Positions 44,101-59,100 of a stretch of DNA of 64,000 bases are shown in pieces. The stretch covers positions 47,053,001 to 47,117,000 of the forward strand of contig NW_024465885.1 in the NCBI RefSeq assembly GCF_017591425.1. Reading direction: 5' to 3'. The position numbers and the translations under genes are program-made. Under the pieces are notes generated by a model, which worked only from the letters and a program-made list of their open reading frames with translations, did no database searches and was not told the DNA's origin. Position 1 is the stretch's first letter, and every line of letters starts with the position of its first letter. The stretch is from Ochotona curzoniae. Lineage: Eukaryota; Chordata; Mammalia; Lagomorpha; Ochotonidae.

Positions 44101-47100
44101 CAATAGGTTTCTTTCACCTTGGTTTCTCAGCAAGGAGAACTAATGAAAATGAAAGGAAATGAAGAGTTTTCTAAAGGAAGATTTGATTTAGCTATTATCT
44201 ATTACACCAGAGCCATTGAATATAGGTAAGAGCAAAACAGAACCATGAGATTAGTTTAATTTGGCAAAGAAATTTAAGACTGCTTGGAGAAATGAAATAA
44301 AGATGAGTAATTGGAGAATATCTTCTAGTTTTCCATGCTGATTAAATTTTTGCATCTTTGGATGTTAGGTGCTTTAGGAGATTCTTTTATATGCGATAGT
44401 AACTTGAAAGGAGTTAGTTGGTATAAAATAAGAACAAGGGAGAACAAATAACTGTATTCGAAAGCCTGAAAGAAGATGGAGCAGAGTGGAGCCAAAGTCT
44501 CCATTTTGCCTGACTTGCTTGAGTTGCACTACTTGATCAGTTTTTTATTCAGAACATTTCTTAGCGTTCAGGGATTTTGTGAGAGGGAAGTTGTAAAGGG
44601 CCGTAGCTGGAGCTGGTGGGAGAATGTGTATTCTGAAGGGAGCACGGGGTGAACTGCATGCAGCTGCTTGCATTGCTGTTGCAGCTCACAGGCCTCCTTG
44701 GAGTCCTTTGTAAAGGTGGCCCATTCTGTCCACACAATCCTGGCCTCTCATTGTCACAGCCTGCTTCATGGTGTGAACCTTTTAGTGTGTCTCTTTTGAC
44801 CCTCAAAACTTTCTGTGAGCTAGACACAGCAAATAGAATTTTCTTAATTTTTGCTATAAGGTAATATAGGTTGGTTTGAACCAAGTTAGTTAGGAAATAG
44901 TTAGCCAGTGTAAGGTTTCCAAGTATTTTGTTTTTGTTGTCTGCCATACAGATGTGAAGTTCTAGGAAATTTTTCCATGCCACATGTTTGAGTTTTGATT
45001 ATTTGAGATATAATTTTCTTTACTGACTAAACATTATTTCTTTTAAAGACCTGAAAACCACCTACTGTATGGTAACAGAGCTCTTTGTTTTCTCCATACT
45101 GGACAGTTTAGGTAAGTTGCTTAGTGTGCTCCCGTCTCTCAGTTACACTTAATATCCATTTTGGGAAAGATTTCAGTTATGCAGGAGTGTAAGAAAATCG
45201 TTGAGTAGTTCTTTGACAGAAACAGATGGGCCTTGTATACCAGCAGTGGCGGCAACAGCTGTTGTGAGCCAGTACGAATGTGTGTTGTGCATTATTTTAA
45301 GTGTTTTGTATGTATTATTTTAGTCTCACATACCCTTAAATAGGTTGGTAAAATTACTGTCCACATTTTATATGTGGATATATTCATACCACTTGTAAGT
45401 GGTGATACCATGATTAAACATGATGATGTCAAATTCTGTGTTTGTTATCTTGTGCCCTTTTAATTAATTCGTATAGTTCTTGAAGCATCATTTTTGTTGT
45501 AATATTTTCTCTATTTGTTTCAGTGAGAAAACATTTTTCTAAGTGAAAGAAAACTTACAAATGTAATGGTATAACTGTGAGAATGGAATCATAATTTTTA
45601 GTTCCATATGTTGAACTTTGTTACTTGAGAAAAATTGACAAATATGTTGCACCATGATGCTGTTGTCTTCCAATTAAAACAACTTAGTATAGAAAGTGTA
45701 AGCATTAATATTAAGCCATGTAGACTATAGTGTTTAATTATATTTTGCCTTAGCAGTGGAAAGTTGGATTCATGAACATATTTGCACAGTAGAAATACTC
45801 AGAACACAACAAGTTACAAATCGGTTGAGGCGGTGATATGCAGGACAAAGCTGCGTGGATGTAAACTCCAGCATAGGCACTGGTGACAGTGCACTTTGGC
45901 TTCTGACCTTCTGGGCCCCAAGGTCACACAGTTCTCATTGTCCCTAAAGAAACAGAACACCTGCTGATTGGATTAAAGTGTTTTTCTGATGTTTAGTTCT
46001 TAAACTTGTCAAGTGGCTTACAAGCAGTTTTAAGTGATGCAGTAACAAAACTCAGTGACATTCTTTGAAAGTATACTATGGGTTTCATATATAAGTTTGC
46101 TAGTGTGCGTTTTTCATGCCAAGTGAATTTGATACCAGTTTTCCAGTGAAAGCATTTATGTTGGTATGTGGGGTTGGGGATGGGAAAGATAATATATTCT
46201 AGTTATGTAGCTTTCAAAAAATAACATTTATTGTGTTTTTCTTTTATTATAAACAGAAAACATTCTCATGGTAGAAAATTTGGAAAATACAAGAGTTTAA
46301 AAAGAAGAAAATAAAAATCAACAGTAATCCAACCATCTTGGAGAATACCGCTGTTATTAAAGTTATGCAGCTTTTACATGGCTTAAGCCGTGGATAAACC
46401 AAGGTTTTCTAGACTAGAGGAATGGATGGGCTTGACACAGTCTTCCATCAATGCCACTGTCCTCAACTGGTTCTGACAAGAAATGAGCTGCAAATGTGTT
46501 TAGGTTGTTGCCTCTGGCTAGGTCCAGAATTGCAGATTGTCTATGCTGTTAAAGGTGAATTTATATGCTTTCAAGTTGAGATTAATAGCTTTGAGATGCT
46601 GATCTAAAACTACCTGGCATAAGGTCATCCACTCCCTAGCTCAAGAACTCAGAGGTAGACCATGGTATTTTTGTTTCCATTCATGAGACTGAATGCTAGA
46701 TATATATGGAAGAACCTAAAACCCTATGCTAGGATCCTGAAACCCTGTTGGAGCAGGAAGTGACTCATACTAAAAATACAGATGCCAGGCAGTTTGATGA
46801 GATCAATGTCAGGAGCAGAGTGGTCAAGCAGTTTGTTCCTTGTTTTCTGACAGCCTGGCTTGTAATTCAGTACCATCGGTACTTACATTCCAGGCAGGTC
46901 AGTCGCACTGCGAGCCCTTCCCTCATTGTTAGAGAATCACCAGTATGTATTAAATGCCTGCTTAACGTACTGTGCGTAAGGCCACATGGATGTGTCCATG
47001 ATTTGCTCAGTGATGTAGGGATAATGTTCCGGAGTCTGTCATATATGTAACCCCTGATCAAGTGATCAGATGAGGAGTCTCAGAACACATTACCAGTGAT

Positions 47101-50100
47101 TGCTATGTGCCAGTGGACCCCACAGGAACCTATCATTCCCATTCTGTTGTAAGAGCTTGTAGCTGAGTTACTAAGGTTGAGATGTTTTGAAGTTCTCCCA
47201 TCAGAGGAATGCTGTATCTACTTGGCAATCTAAGCAGCTATGAGACAGCTCGGGGTAAAGCATCCAGCCCCTCCCTGTTGGGGCAGGGATGGACTGGTCA
47301 GCTCTTCCACAAGTCCAGGCATCCCATACGCTTCCTGTTGTCAAACCAATGACTGAGATACCCAAAGAGAAAAGAAATGGAACCTGCTTAGTTAATGTTA
47401 GAAAAGATAAGTAAAAGGTTTAAAGTCATGAATGCTGAGTTCTGAAGTAGTTTAATCCTAAAATATTAGGAACCTTATGAAAAGATTGAATGCTTAAAAA
47501 TATTTTGAGCAATGTGAGTATCTAAAAGGGTGAGAATAATACCGTTGTATGTTACCGCGTGACTGGTGCTACTCTGTGTACTTGATGCTGCTTGTAAAGC
47601 CCTGCTGCCTCTGCGGAAATGCTGACCGGCGCGTCGGGAGGCCACGCAGTGTTCGCAGAGACTAGGCGGGTGGCGTGGAGCCAAAGCTGAACCCGGGGCC
47701 TGGGTGCAGCCTTTATTCATAGTCACTGTGCAGAAGTGGTGGTAGCGAAAAAGGGCAATGTAAAAGTTGAAAACTTGGAAAGTAAATGATCCAAATAAAC
47801 ATTTATGAGGAAATGACCATCTTTACATTGACATGCAGATTAAAAACTGTGAGTTTCTCTTTCATACCCATCAGATTGGCAAAAATAAAATCCTCGTAAT
47901 ACCAAGTGTTTGAGAGGATGTGGAACAAAGGAAACTTTCCTACTCGGCTGGAGAAAGTATAAATTGGTACAGTCACATTGGAGAAAATTTGACAAGGTGA
48001 AGATGTGCTTACCCTGCCGTCCACCGCTAGGCTCGTCCCTCCAAATCTCTCACGTGTACCCGTGAAGATATGTGCAAGCCTTCGCTGTAGCATGTGTGTA
48101 AAAGTAAAGAAACGGAAACAACCTAAGTGTCCATCAGTAGGGGAATGGATACATTGTGGTATATTCATACAATGAAATTCTATACTGCAATTAAAGTGAA
48201 TGCAATGTTGAGTGAAAAGCAAGTTGCAGAATGATTTCTGTAGTGTGATGCCATTTATATAATGTTTAAAAACATAAAAAATGTGCATATCCATAATGAA
48301 TACAGAGTATTAAAAATGGTTTTAAATGCATGGGAATGTTAAACAGCAGTGTCTGGAGAGAGAATGGAGAAAGGGTGTAGAGATGGGAGGGGTGACACAC
48401 AGTGGATATAAACTGTAAAAACTGCAAAAAGAGCTGAAGTAAATGTGGTAAAATGTTCATTTCTTGCTAAGTTGGTTCATATTGTTAATTATATTTATGT
48501 TATCTGAGCTTTATGTGTACTTGAAATATTTGATGATAAGTAAAAGTGTTATAAACTTGTGTGTAACAGTGCTAGCAAGCATTGAGGAGTAAGTATGTAT
48601 ATCCTAATCTACAAAGGAGAACAGTGCAAGTATTTTAAGACCAGTGGAAGTGGGAAGAGGCCTAGAGTGAAGTATGTATGGGGGCACAGATGCTTCATTC
48701 AGAGTGGTCAAGGTAGCCACCAAGGTGGTCCCACACTTGGTAAATTGGGCCACCTTTGAGTGGGTATATGTGAGGCCGAGAGCCAATCAGAATCCCTCCT
48801 GGTCTGTGGGTGTTGTACTCAGGCAACACGACAGATGGGGTTGAAGGAGGGAGCCCACTGCCTCCTGCCTCTGCAGGCACACAATTCTCCCCTGTGAGTT
48901 CTTCAGGCTGAGGGATGGAGATAGAATGTCCCAGGCTACCTGACTTGGATGGGATGTCCCTTTTATTCTGGCCTTCTAGTAGTGAACTTTTCAGATAAAC
49001 TTTGGTAACTTTCAGGCATTTTAAGAATTATTTAAGAGTGATGAATTTTCACTTGAGAGAAGGAACTAGAAAAAGGAAAAAGATGTGTCAATACCTTCCA
49101 TGGTTCCAACAGCTTTTACTGTATGTGTGGAGTGGGCTTAGTGTGCGCACAGTTCAGTCCATTCTTGTGGGACTTAAGTGAAAAATATTGAGTTCCTTAT
49201 TGGATTATTATGCATGATTGAGGGCAGTGGTAATTGGACAGTGGGAAAGCTTAACCTTGAATGTTTCTGAGTTTACTTTGGAAAATTAGAGTTTTTCGCA
49301 TTTACTTGCACTTTTTTGTGTTTATTTGTTAACCCATCCTATTGTATTGTCTTAGCTTTGGTTCAAAATGTGATTAGCAGCAGACAGACTTAAATAATTC
49401 CTTGATTTTTGCTCTCTGAATTCTTCTGCGAACAGAGGCATAAAGTGACTCAGCTGTGTATTTGTAGAATTTCAAGTCTTGTATGTGTGGTGAGCTTTAA
49501 GTTGGAGTGTATGGGTCAGTGAATTATTCACTCTGCTTGTCAACTTGTATGATCTGATCCCTCCTTTTATGTTGGCGCTGCGGAATTTGCTGTACTTTTT
49601 TCAGTGGTCTTTGATGTACACTCGCTTTTGACATGGTATAATATTCAGAGTGGAAAAGCTATAATGAAAATGCCGGCCCAGCTCAGACATTCCTGACCCC
49701 TCTGGTCAGGTTATTGTGTGTTTCTGTGATGCTTTGTGCCAATAACTTACCTTGTGAACCAGTTTTTTTTTTTTTTTTTGTGAATCAAGAGTATAGGCAG
49801 TTTTCATTTGGATTAATCTGGGTGTTTCTGTGTGTTTAAACACAAGTAGGAATATCCTATACATCCTGCTGTATATTTTGTTCATAAATTTAGGTCTTGG
49901 AGCTGCATGTAAATTGTGTATGTGGAAATGCACCTTGTTGTTTTTCCCAGCAGTGTTTAGTCTGCTCATGCAGGCCAACAGTTTTTATTATATTCTCTGC
50001 TAAGCTTGTGTTTGTATAAGAAATATTTGTATGCTATGAACTAGCATATATAGTATTAAACTATATCCAGATTTTAAAAATTACAGCTCTGTAATGATTA

Positions 50101-53100
50101 TCTTTTTATTTACATTCTGTACTTGGATACAAGTATATCTGTAGGATAAATTCCTTTTAATTTCTTTTAACTTGATTGAATGGAAGGAACTATATAATTT
50201 TAATTCGAGGCATAACTTTCAAGTACAAATGATTGATGATATTAGTCATTGTGTACCTGGCATTGAGTGACCCTTGCATCTGAACCTGTTGTTGTTTGGG
50301 TCTCAGTCTCAGACACTAAGGGAGTAGTTATTGATGCTGCTTTGTTGATCTGATCAGACTCTGGGAGCAATAATTTATAACAGGACAAAGGCAGTATCCC
50401 TTTTATGTCTCAAAGTTTTTGCATGCTCTTTTGTTATGTTTTTTAATTATTATTTTTTTTTTAAGATTATTTGCATTGGAAAGTCTGATCTACAGAGGGA
50501 AGGAGAGACAGCAAGATCTTCCATCTGCTGGTTCACTCCCCAAGTGGCCTCAGTGGCCAGAGCTGAGCCGATCTGGAGCCAGGAGCCAGGAACTTCTTCT
50601 GGATCTTTTGCACAGATGCAGGGTCCCAAGGCTTTGGGCTGCCCGCTACTGCTTTCCCAGGCTTCAAGCAGAGAGCTTGATGGGAGGTGGAGCATCTGGG
50701 ACACAAACTGGCATTTATATGGGATCCTGGTGTGTGTAAGGCAAGGACTTTAGCCTCTAGGCTGCCACACTGGGCCCAAGTTTATTTTTATTGGGAAAGT
50801 AGATTTGTGGAGAGAGGGAGATGCAAAGGTCTTCCTTCTGCTAGTTCACTCCCAAAGTGGCCACAATGGCCATAGCTATCCAATCCAAAGCCAGGAGCTC
50901 CCATGTGGGTGCAGGGTCCCAAGGCTTTGGGACATTGTCTGCTGCATACCACAAGCAGGGAGCTGGATGGGAAGTGGAGCAGCCGGGTCACAAATTGGCA
51001 CCCAAACTGGATTCTGGCACTAGAAGGTAGAGGATTAACCACCTAGTCATTGTGCCAGGCCCCATACTATTTTAGTTATAATAAAAAGCATAATATTCTG
51101 GTTTGCACAGTTAAAGCTAGAATAAGTAACATTCAACATTGATTTAACAGTTATCACTGGAATTCTGTCTTTGGTTGACATCAGAGATGAACAATAGTAG
51201 ACACTGTCCCTTTGCTCTTAAACGTGGCCTGAAGGCCCAGAATGGCTGGGGTTGTGTTTGGAGTGTAGCACACAGCTGAGCCTGGAGGAGAGGGAAGGTG
51301 CTGTGACCCAAGAGTACAAAAGTCTCACAGGCTGCTTTGAGGCTGCTGGCTTTTAAAGGCAGTGGGTACAGTCCGGGAGAGAGGCGAGTGCTGCAGAGAA
51401 GGTGATTCTTGGAGAGGTGAATGGATTTGGAAGGGATGCAGCCTGGTTGTGGGTGAGCAGACGAGTGACAGTGGTGGCTTGCAGTGGTATTGGCGCAGTG
51501 GAAGGATTCAAAGTTTGAGAGAGCTGACAGAAATATCTATACTTTTAGGGGGGAGGTGAGGGAAGAGGCAGTGATTGGAATTGCTCAGTTCTCTGACCTG
51601 AACCTTTATGGATTGTAGGCCCACTCACTGATGCGGGGCTCACCGGAAGAGGAATACATTTATAGCAGATAGCACATCACTTTTTGGCATGCTGAATTGA
51701 AGGAAGTCAGAATCATCCAGATTGAAATGTCAGGTACAGTGAGTTTGCAAGGGTTTGAAAATCAAGATTTTTGGCTGGGAGGCAATTTTGACATAGATAG
51801 CCTAGATGATTTCAAGTTGTAAATGTGAATGGAATTGCGTAGGGAAGTGATTTACAATTCAAACAGCATGTTGGCATCACTTCAGCTTGAAAGTTACATT
51901 GCCTGCTGACATTCTGATTTCTAGAGTCTAGGGTGAAGCTTGTACATTGGGCTTTGAGATGCTCTGCAGAGAAGTCTAACCTGCAGTCAAGATTGAGACT
52001 CATTGACCTACAGAATGCATGGATTGGATCTGGAAGAGGAAGCAGGATGGAGTTGTGATAGCCAGTTAGGGAGGGACTACCCTGTATGAAGGCTATGTAG
52101 AGGAAGCCAGATAATTGGAAGGGAAACTGGCAGTGCAGGTCTCATGAAAGTGAGTGACTGTTGCAGATAAACAGTTGTAATGTAAATGAGGCTTAGCAAC
52201 TTTCATGTGGTTCTTTGCCAGACCTTTGAAGAAACTTAGAACAGAAGCCTTGGGAATAGTTGGGGCCAATTAGGAAATGGAGGTGGCTGGCATGGGTGTT
52301 TTGGGAGAGAGACCCTGGGGAGCCTAACAAGTGTACACTGGACTAGAACTTTTTTTTAACCTAAAGATTCATTAATTTGGAAGAGTTAACTGAGAGAGGG
52401 AGAGACACAGAGATCATCCATCCCCTGGTTCACTCCCCACTGTCCACAATGACTGGGCCTGGGCCAGGTTGGAGCCAGAAACTACTTCTATGTCTCCCGC
52501 ATGGGTGCAGGGGCGCCAAGCACTTGGGGCCATCTTCTGCTTTCCAATGTGCATTAGGGGGCTAAATCGGAAGTGAAGCAGCTGGGATATGACCTGGCAT
52601 CATGGGGGATGCTGGTGTCACAGGCGGCAGTTTCAGTTGCCGCACTGTAACACTGACCCCAACTAGGTGACTGCATTTAACAGCCAATTCTGTGTGCAGT
52701 GTTGGAGAAGACAGCTGATTCGCCTGTCCTGGGACAAAGTAGACCTAGGGCTGGGCATTCAGTGGCTCAACAGAGGTCTGGGGTTTCCCATCCTCAGTGC
52801 AGGACTTTGTTCTCAGGGTGGTGGGTCAAGCACACTCACTCAGTTACATAGCAAACCAGGTGGCAGTCTCCAGTAGAAGGGGGACATTTTGTTCTTAGAA
52901 TCTTAGGAGAAAGAAATCCTAATACATATCCTTATAAGTATATAAATCAAGTCTAATGGTTGAATTTTCAGAAATCAACTGTACCAGCACCCGCATCACA
53001 ACCCAGTACCCAACAAATGCTCCTGGTTCTTGCTTCTGGTCCCTGCTCGTCTCCTCCCCACAAGATAACGGCTGTCTCTGAATTCCATAGGTTGATTTTC

Positions 53101-56100
53101 AAACTGTTCTTGTTCAGTATAAGTGTTATCACATCTGTGTGCTCCCCTGTGTATGGCATTCAACATTGTTACTGAAATCCATTCATAAGCACATGTAATG
53201 TCTTCATTGGTTACATGAATATACCACATGCTATCCATTCTGCTGTTGATGGGCATTTGGGCAGTGTCTAGGGCTTGGCTTGAATGATAGTGGGGCTGTA
53301 AATGTGTGTACGCATTCATGTCTGCTGAGTGAAATCCCTGTGGCAGAGCAGGGCCTTGGTGGCAGCCTCTGCAGTGACGTTCACATTCCAGCTAGCAGTG
53401 TAGGATCTGGTTCCATGTCCTCACCAACACTTACTATCTTTCACTGTAGAATTTTCAGTAGATATGTGGTATATATATAACACTGACTTTAGTTTGCATT
53501 TCCACAAGTTATTTAAGGGTGTTTAAGTTGAATATCCTTTCATAGGCTGACTGACCACTTGAATATTCTCTTTGCTGAAGTGCCTGATTAACTTTGTGCT
53601 CTTTTGCCCACTTTTTCTCTTGAGTTGCTTGTCTTACTCATTTGTGGGAACTCTTGGTTTGCATGAGTCATTGCTCATATTACACACTGAGAGTGTCTAA
53701 GACTCACTGACTTCCCTTTGGACTTTGCAAGTTTATATGCCACAAATAAGTTACTTATTTTAATATAATACAGTTCTTGAAAATTTTTTTCTTATGGTAA
53801 GCACTTTTTAGATTGTTTATAATATTTACCTACTCTGAAGTCACTCAAGTGTTCCATGATTTGTTTGAAAGTTGTTTTTTAACTTTTACCTGGAATTGCT
53901 TTTTGTATTTAGTGTGAGATAGGATATAGGATTCACGCGACTGTCTGGTTGACTCAGAGCATTTGCTAAAGATGTTTTCTCCATGCACTGCAGTGTTACC
54001 CTTGTCGTAAGTCAGATGACTAAATTGAGAAGGATCAGTTTCTGATTTCTCTATCCTGTTAGATGGTCTGTCTTTATGTAGCTTTGTTTTTGTTGTTATA
54101 CATAGACTTTTAGCAGGCAATGATAGCTGATAGTATAGGTTACACAGTTTTTTAAAAAATTATTTGTATTGGAAAGGCAGATTTACAGAGAAAGATCTTC
54201 CATCCATTTGTTCACTTGCAAAATTGCCACAACGACTGGAGCTGAACCAATCCCAAGGAAGAAGCCAGGAGCCAGGAGCCTCTTCTGGGGTTCCCACGTG
54301 TGTGCAGGGTCCCAAGGCTTTGGGCCATCCTCTGCTGCCTTCCCAGGCCGTAAGCAGGGAGCTGGATGGGAAGCGGAGTAGCTGGGACGCAAACTGGTGC
54401 CCATACGGGATGGTGGCACTTGGAGATGGAGGATTAGCACAACAGAGCTGTTGCCCTGGCCCCTAAGTTGCCTAGCTGTAACAAGTGGGGGTCAGTGTGT
54501 ATGTAAATATGAAAGCATAAATCAGCAAATCTTAAACTGGATCAGTAGGAAAGTAAAACAAGAAAAAATGATTAGGTGAGCGAGTTGGACCCCTTGAAGA
54601 GAGTAGAAACAGTTGTAATGATGGAGTAAATGAGACCATAGGCAAAAAGTGGGGTGTCTGAATTAATGATTTTATAATTTGAACACTTATATTTGTTAAG
54701 TAGTGAATGGATAAGCTGCCATTGACAGAAAATCTGGAAGATTCAGATCAGTTAGTACTGGGCAGTTACAGACTGTCCTCCAGTATCTACCTTAAAACAG
54801 GCAGAAGAGAATTCTCCTGTTACAGATGAGAAAGGGGGACAGAAACTTTAATGACTCCAGATTCCTCGAGAGAAGTACCATTGCGTTGATCTGAGCCCAA
54901 GACCAATGTCCTAGCATCTCTGCTCTGTTGAGTCTGGCTTAGCTTCTGTGTTAGATCAGATACCTGGGAGTTAACATGCAAATAATAAGAGTATGCATAG
55001 GTAAGATACTGAGATGAATCCCGAAACACTACAGAAATATTAATGGTATTGATTCCTCGTAGCTGTGATTAGAACTCTAGGTGACTTTTCCCTTTGTTTT
55101 ACTTTGCTGTATTTTCCAAATTTCCTATAATGGACATCTATTATATGAGTTTTCAGCAATTAAAGTTTATTTTTGATTAGACATTACACACAGGAAATTA
55201 AAAAAATACAGATGACTATATACTAGATAGTACTTTTGCAATGAAATACTTAATTATTTTCTTTTTCATTTTAGAAATGCAGTTGGTGATGGAAAGAGAG
55301 CCATTATTCTGAAGAACAGTTGGCCCAAGGTAGGTCCCTTCTGTGTTCCAGTTTGAGCAAATAATGCTATATACTTTGAAAAAGATTTTATTTATTAGAA
55401 AGGCATGGTCAGAAAGAAAGGAAAAGATAGAGAGGGCTTTTATCTGCTGGTTCATTTCCTAGGTGTCCACATTAGCCAGGGCTGGGCCAGGCTGAAGCCA
55501 GGAGGAGCTTCTTCCAGATCTCCCACCTGGGTGACAGCTTGGGCCATTTGCTGCTGCTTTCCTAGGCACATTAGCAGGGAAGTAGATTGGAACTGGAATA
55601 GCTGAAACTTGACTGGCATCCAGATAAAATACTAAAATGGAACAATCTGTTTGAAGGATGTGTTAGCATTCCAAGTGAAAGAAGAGGGAAGGGAATCTTT
55701 AGCTTCCTGGTTAGAAGGGGCGTTCAGCCACAGCTGTGAAAGAGAGAGAGCGAGAGGGAGAGAGAGGGAGAGAGAGAATATGTGTGTGTGTGCGTGAGAA
55801 GACAGGAACAGCTCACGAGGCTCTGAGTAGGGGGCGTCTGGAGGACAGCTGAGCAGTGAGAAGTAATGTCTGCTTTCTGGGTGGACATGCCTAAATGTAA
55901 AAATGAAACTTAGAAACTTGAAAAGAACTATAGGAGACTAATCTTCATACTGTTGAGAGAAATTGCTTTCTTAAGTAATACACAATGTACAAATCAGCAG
56001 TAGAACATTAAAAAGCCACCCGGATACATATGACTAGATCAGAATTTGAAACTTCTATGTCTCAAATGACACCATGGATGAGATAGTTTTGGAGAAGACA

Positions 56101-59100
56101 ATATAATTTAACTGATAGGATTTATAACCAAAATTTGTAAAGAGCTAAAGTAAATAAGAAACCTAGTAGAAAAATGGGCCAATAAAACAAATAGGCATTT
56201 CACAAACGAGTAATACATTATGGCTAATAGAAATAAAGGAACTATGATCTATTTTCTAGTAGTTAAAATTGGAGGGTGTTGATACAGAGATAAAATAAAA
56301 TATTACCCTTTTACAAAGCTATTTACACATAAGTAGGCAGGCCAGTATGCTAATTGAGTCCTCCAGACTGGCAGAAACTGAAGAGACTTCTAGGCCTGAG
56401 TGCCTGTGAATGAGTGTGGGAACATCCACTCTCAGTGAATGGGGGTGTCCTAATTGCCGACAGCCTGTTTAGTGAGCACGGTGATGTCCGTACCCCGTAA
56501 TTACTACAAAACTAGGCTGTCAAAGTTGGACTTTAACATCTTGTGAATGGCACAGAGCTGTGAATGTCCGTTGTTAAAGCAGTGGGTGAGTGTGGTTCCT
56601 CATGTGGTCAGAGGTGTCACTCTGTTCTGTCAGATGTTGGCCATTTCTCCCACCTGTGGTGCTCCATCCTCATCCCATGGCCTCCTAACTGTTTTTCAGA
56701 GATTCTAGGTATGCTGCACTTTGTACTTGCTTTCCCACCAATGCTGTTTTCTGGCCACATGGCTGAGATGCCAAGCCTGTCCTGCCCTAGACACTGGCTG
56801 TGCTTTGCCTCCTAGCTTGGCATGATGGGACAGCTACTGTCTGTGTTAGCTGTGCAGAGAGGTTTGGGCCTGTGGGTTCCCTCTTGAATCCAGACTCTGG
56901 GCAGTATTTGTTGATGTAGTGAATGAATGGCTGCAACACTAGATGACAACTGACGGAAGTTCACCTCCTAAGCAATATTAGCTATGAAAAAAAATCAGAG
57001 GTGACAGAGACTTGAAGAATGTCTTTCAAACTCGTGATAGTGTTTGTCCTGGCCAGTGAGAGTACTAACAGAAATTGAAAAGGTACAACTGGAAATTTCA
57101 ACCTTTTCCATATACCTAAAAAAAAAAATCTGAAGTAATTGTAGCAAAACATTGAAAGTCTCTATTTTCCTACATTGTAAAAATACTTGAGAAATTTTTT
57201 AAATAGAATTTCAGGTAAAACATAGATAGCATAAAAAGATCTCCATATTTCATACTTCGGTCCTTGCTTTATATAATTTGTTTTTAAAACTAGAATGAGT
57301 AAGACCATAAGATTGTAGGGCCTTAGAGAATTTAATCTCGTCATTATTTCTATTACTGCTGTTTAGATAGACTTCCTTCAATTAATTATATTTTGTTTAC
57401 TTTTAAAAAGGAGCTTTTCCTTTATATTCTAAATAGCACACAAATTAAGAAAGGGAAAAACTAGCCTAGGCTTCTCTGTCAGAGTCCCTTGGTTGCCTTC
57501 CCCAGTGGTGATTCCAGAGGCCTAGGGGTCATCTGGCTGGCTGAGAAATTGTAAAATTCTCCAGTTTGGGGTCCTTTTTAAAATGTCGTATCTTACACCT
57601 GAGAGAACTGAGTCCTTGGGAAGTGAAGCGGCTTTTGCTAGATGTCATTACAAATAAAAGACAAAAGTGGATGAAGGGTGGAGCCCTGGAGAATGCTTCT
57701 GTTGAAGACAGTGTTGAGTTTGTGGCTGTTTTCATTGTAAGCTGTGCTTTTGCTTGAAACAGTATTTGCTCACCACTCTTCCTGACATTTGACAAAGTGG
57801 GAATATTTGTAAAATAAATAAATTATAGAAGAAATACTGAAACCTAGACCATGGTACTAGTTTTTCATACATACTGCTTACTGTTTTCATCTAGTATCTA
57901 TTAAGAAGAAGTTATTAAAGTTTCTGAATTTGGAAATTTTATATAGAATGTTTTGGCTTTGTTTTTCAGTCACAAAATGTTTAATCTTCTAAAATGGGAT
58001 GTTTTGTGATATAATTGCAAAAATATTTGTAGAGATTTTTAAAAAAGCAACTACCACTAGTAAGTATTTAAAAACTTTGGTAACTATATATCTTGTTTTT
58101 TTTTCCTTTTCTTTTGCCAGAAAGAAATGAACGTTGATGGATAGTTTAAGCTTTAGAAGCAAAAGTAAACCTGAGAAGGTGCCGTCTTTACAAGAATTGT
58201 TTTACTGTCAGAATTGCTTTCAGATTTTAAGAGGAGAGACAGAGAGGTCTTTCTTCTGCTGATTCACTTTTCAGTTCCACAACAGACAGAGCTGAGCCAG
58301 TCTAAAGCCAGGAGTCTGGAATTTCTTCCAGGACTCCCACTTGGATGCAAGGCCCCAAGGACTTGGGCCACTTTCTGCTGCTTTTCCCAGTTGTAAGCAG
58401 GGAGCTGACTGGGAAGAGGAGCAGCCAGAACTTGAACTGGAGCCTGTATGGGATGCTGGCACCACGGGCAGATCATTAGGCTTTCATGCTACTGTGCTGG
58501 CCCCCTGGGTCACTTATTTTTACGTTGTCATTGAATTAGAATATTCTTTACAAAATGTAGAATAAAGAGCAAAGAGTTTGGGACCAGATGTCACAAAATC
58601 AGGGTTCAATGGTAGGCCTTTTAGTTAGTCTGAAATTAGGCCTGTTTCTGTCACTTGTTCAGAAGATAATATGTGTCTAAAATGAAGTTCAGTTTGTGAG
58701 TAACTAGAAAGAAGGTTTGTGTAGTTAGCCCAGGTTTGGACTGTTAGTTTTGTAGGTTAAAACATTTATGTTTCAAACAAAAAAATTTCTTAGTGTATAA
58801 ACAGAACCAATAAGGAGTTTTCTTTTATAGTAAAAACAAACGAACAAACAAAAAGCAGCCCCTTGTCACTGGAATTCAGTGTAGATCAGTGGTGGTTTGG
58901 ATAATCTCAGGATAAAGCGATTGGCAGGTGGTTGGACGGAGCAAGAGGAGGATGGAAGGGCTGGCCTGTGTGCACGCTTCTCAGTGCTGTGCTCTTCCGA
59001 GGTCACGTTCCTTCCGGCCCCAGAAGCCCTGGTTCAGGGTGGGGCATATAGAGTTACAGACCCTTGTACTCCATTGATGGGTGTGGAAAAAATAGTGCAA

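Noticed and set aside
44561..44983. 140-codon minus-strand frame in TTC3 intron 9
   Set aside because: No domain or splice logic is seen, and it lies within intron sequence between two solid TTC3 exons.
47803..48294. 163-codon minus-strand frame
   Set aside because: It is the complement of an old L1 3' end.
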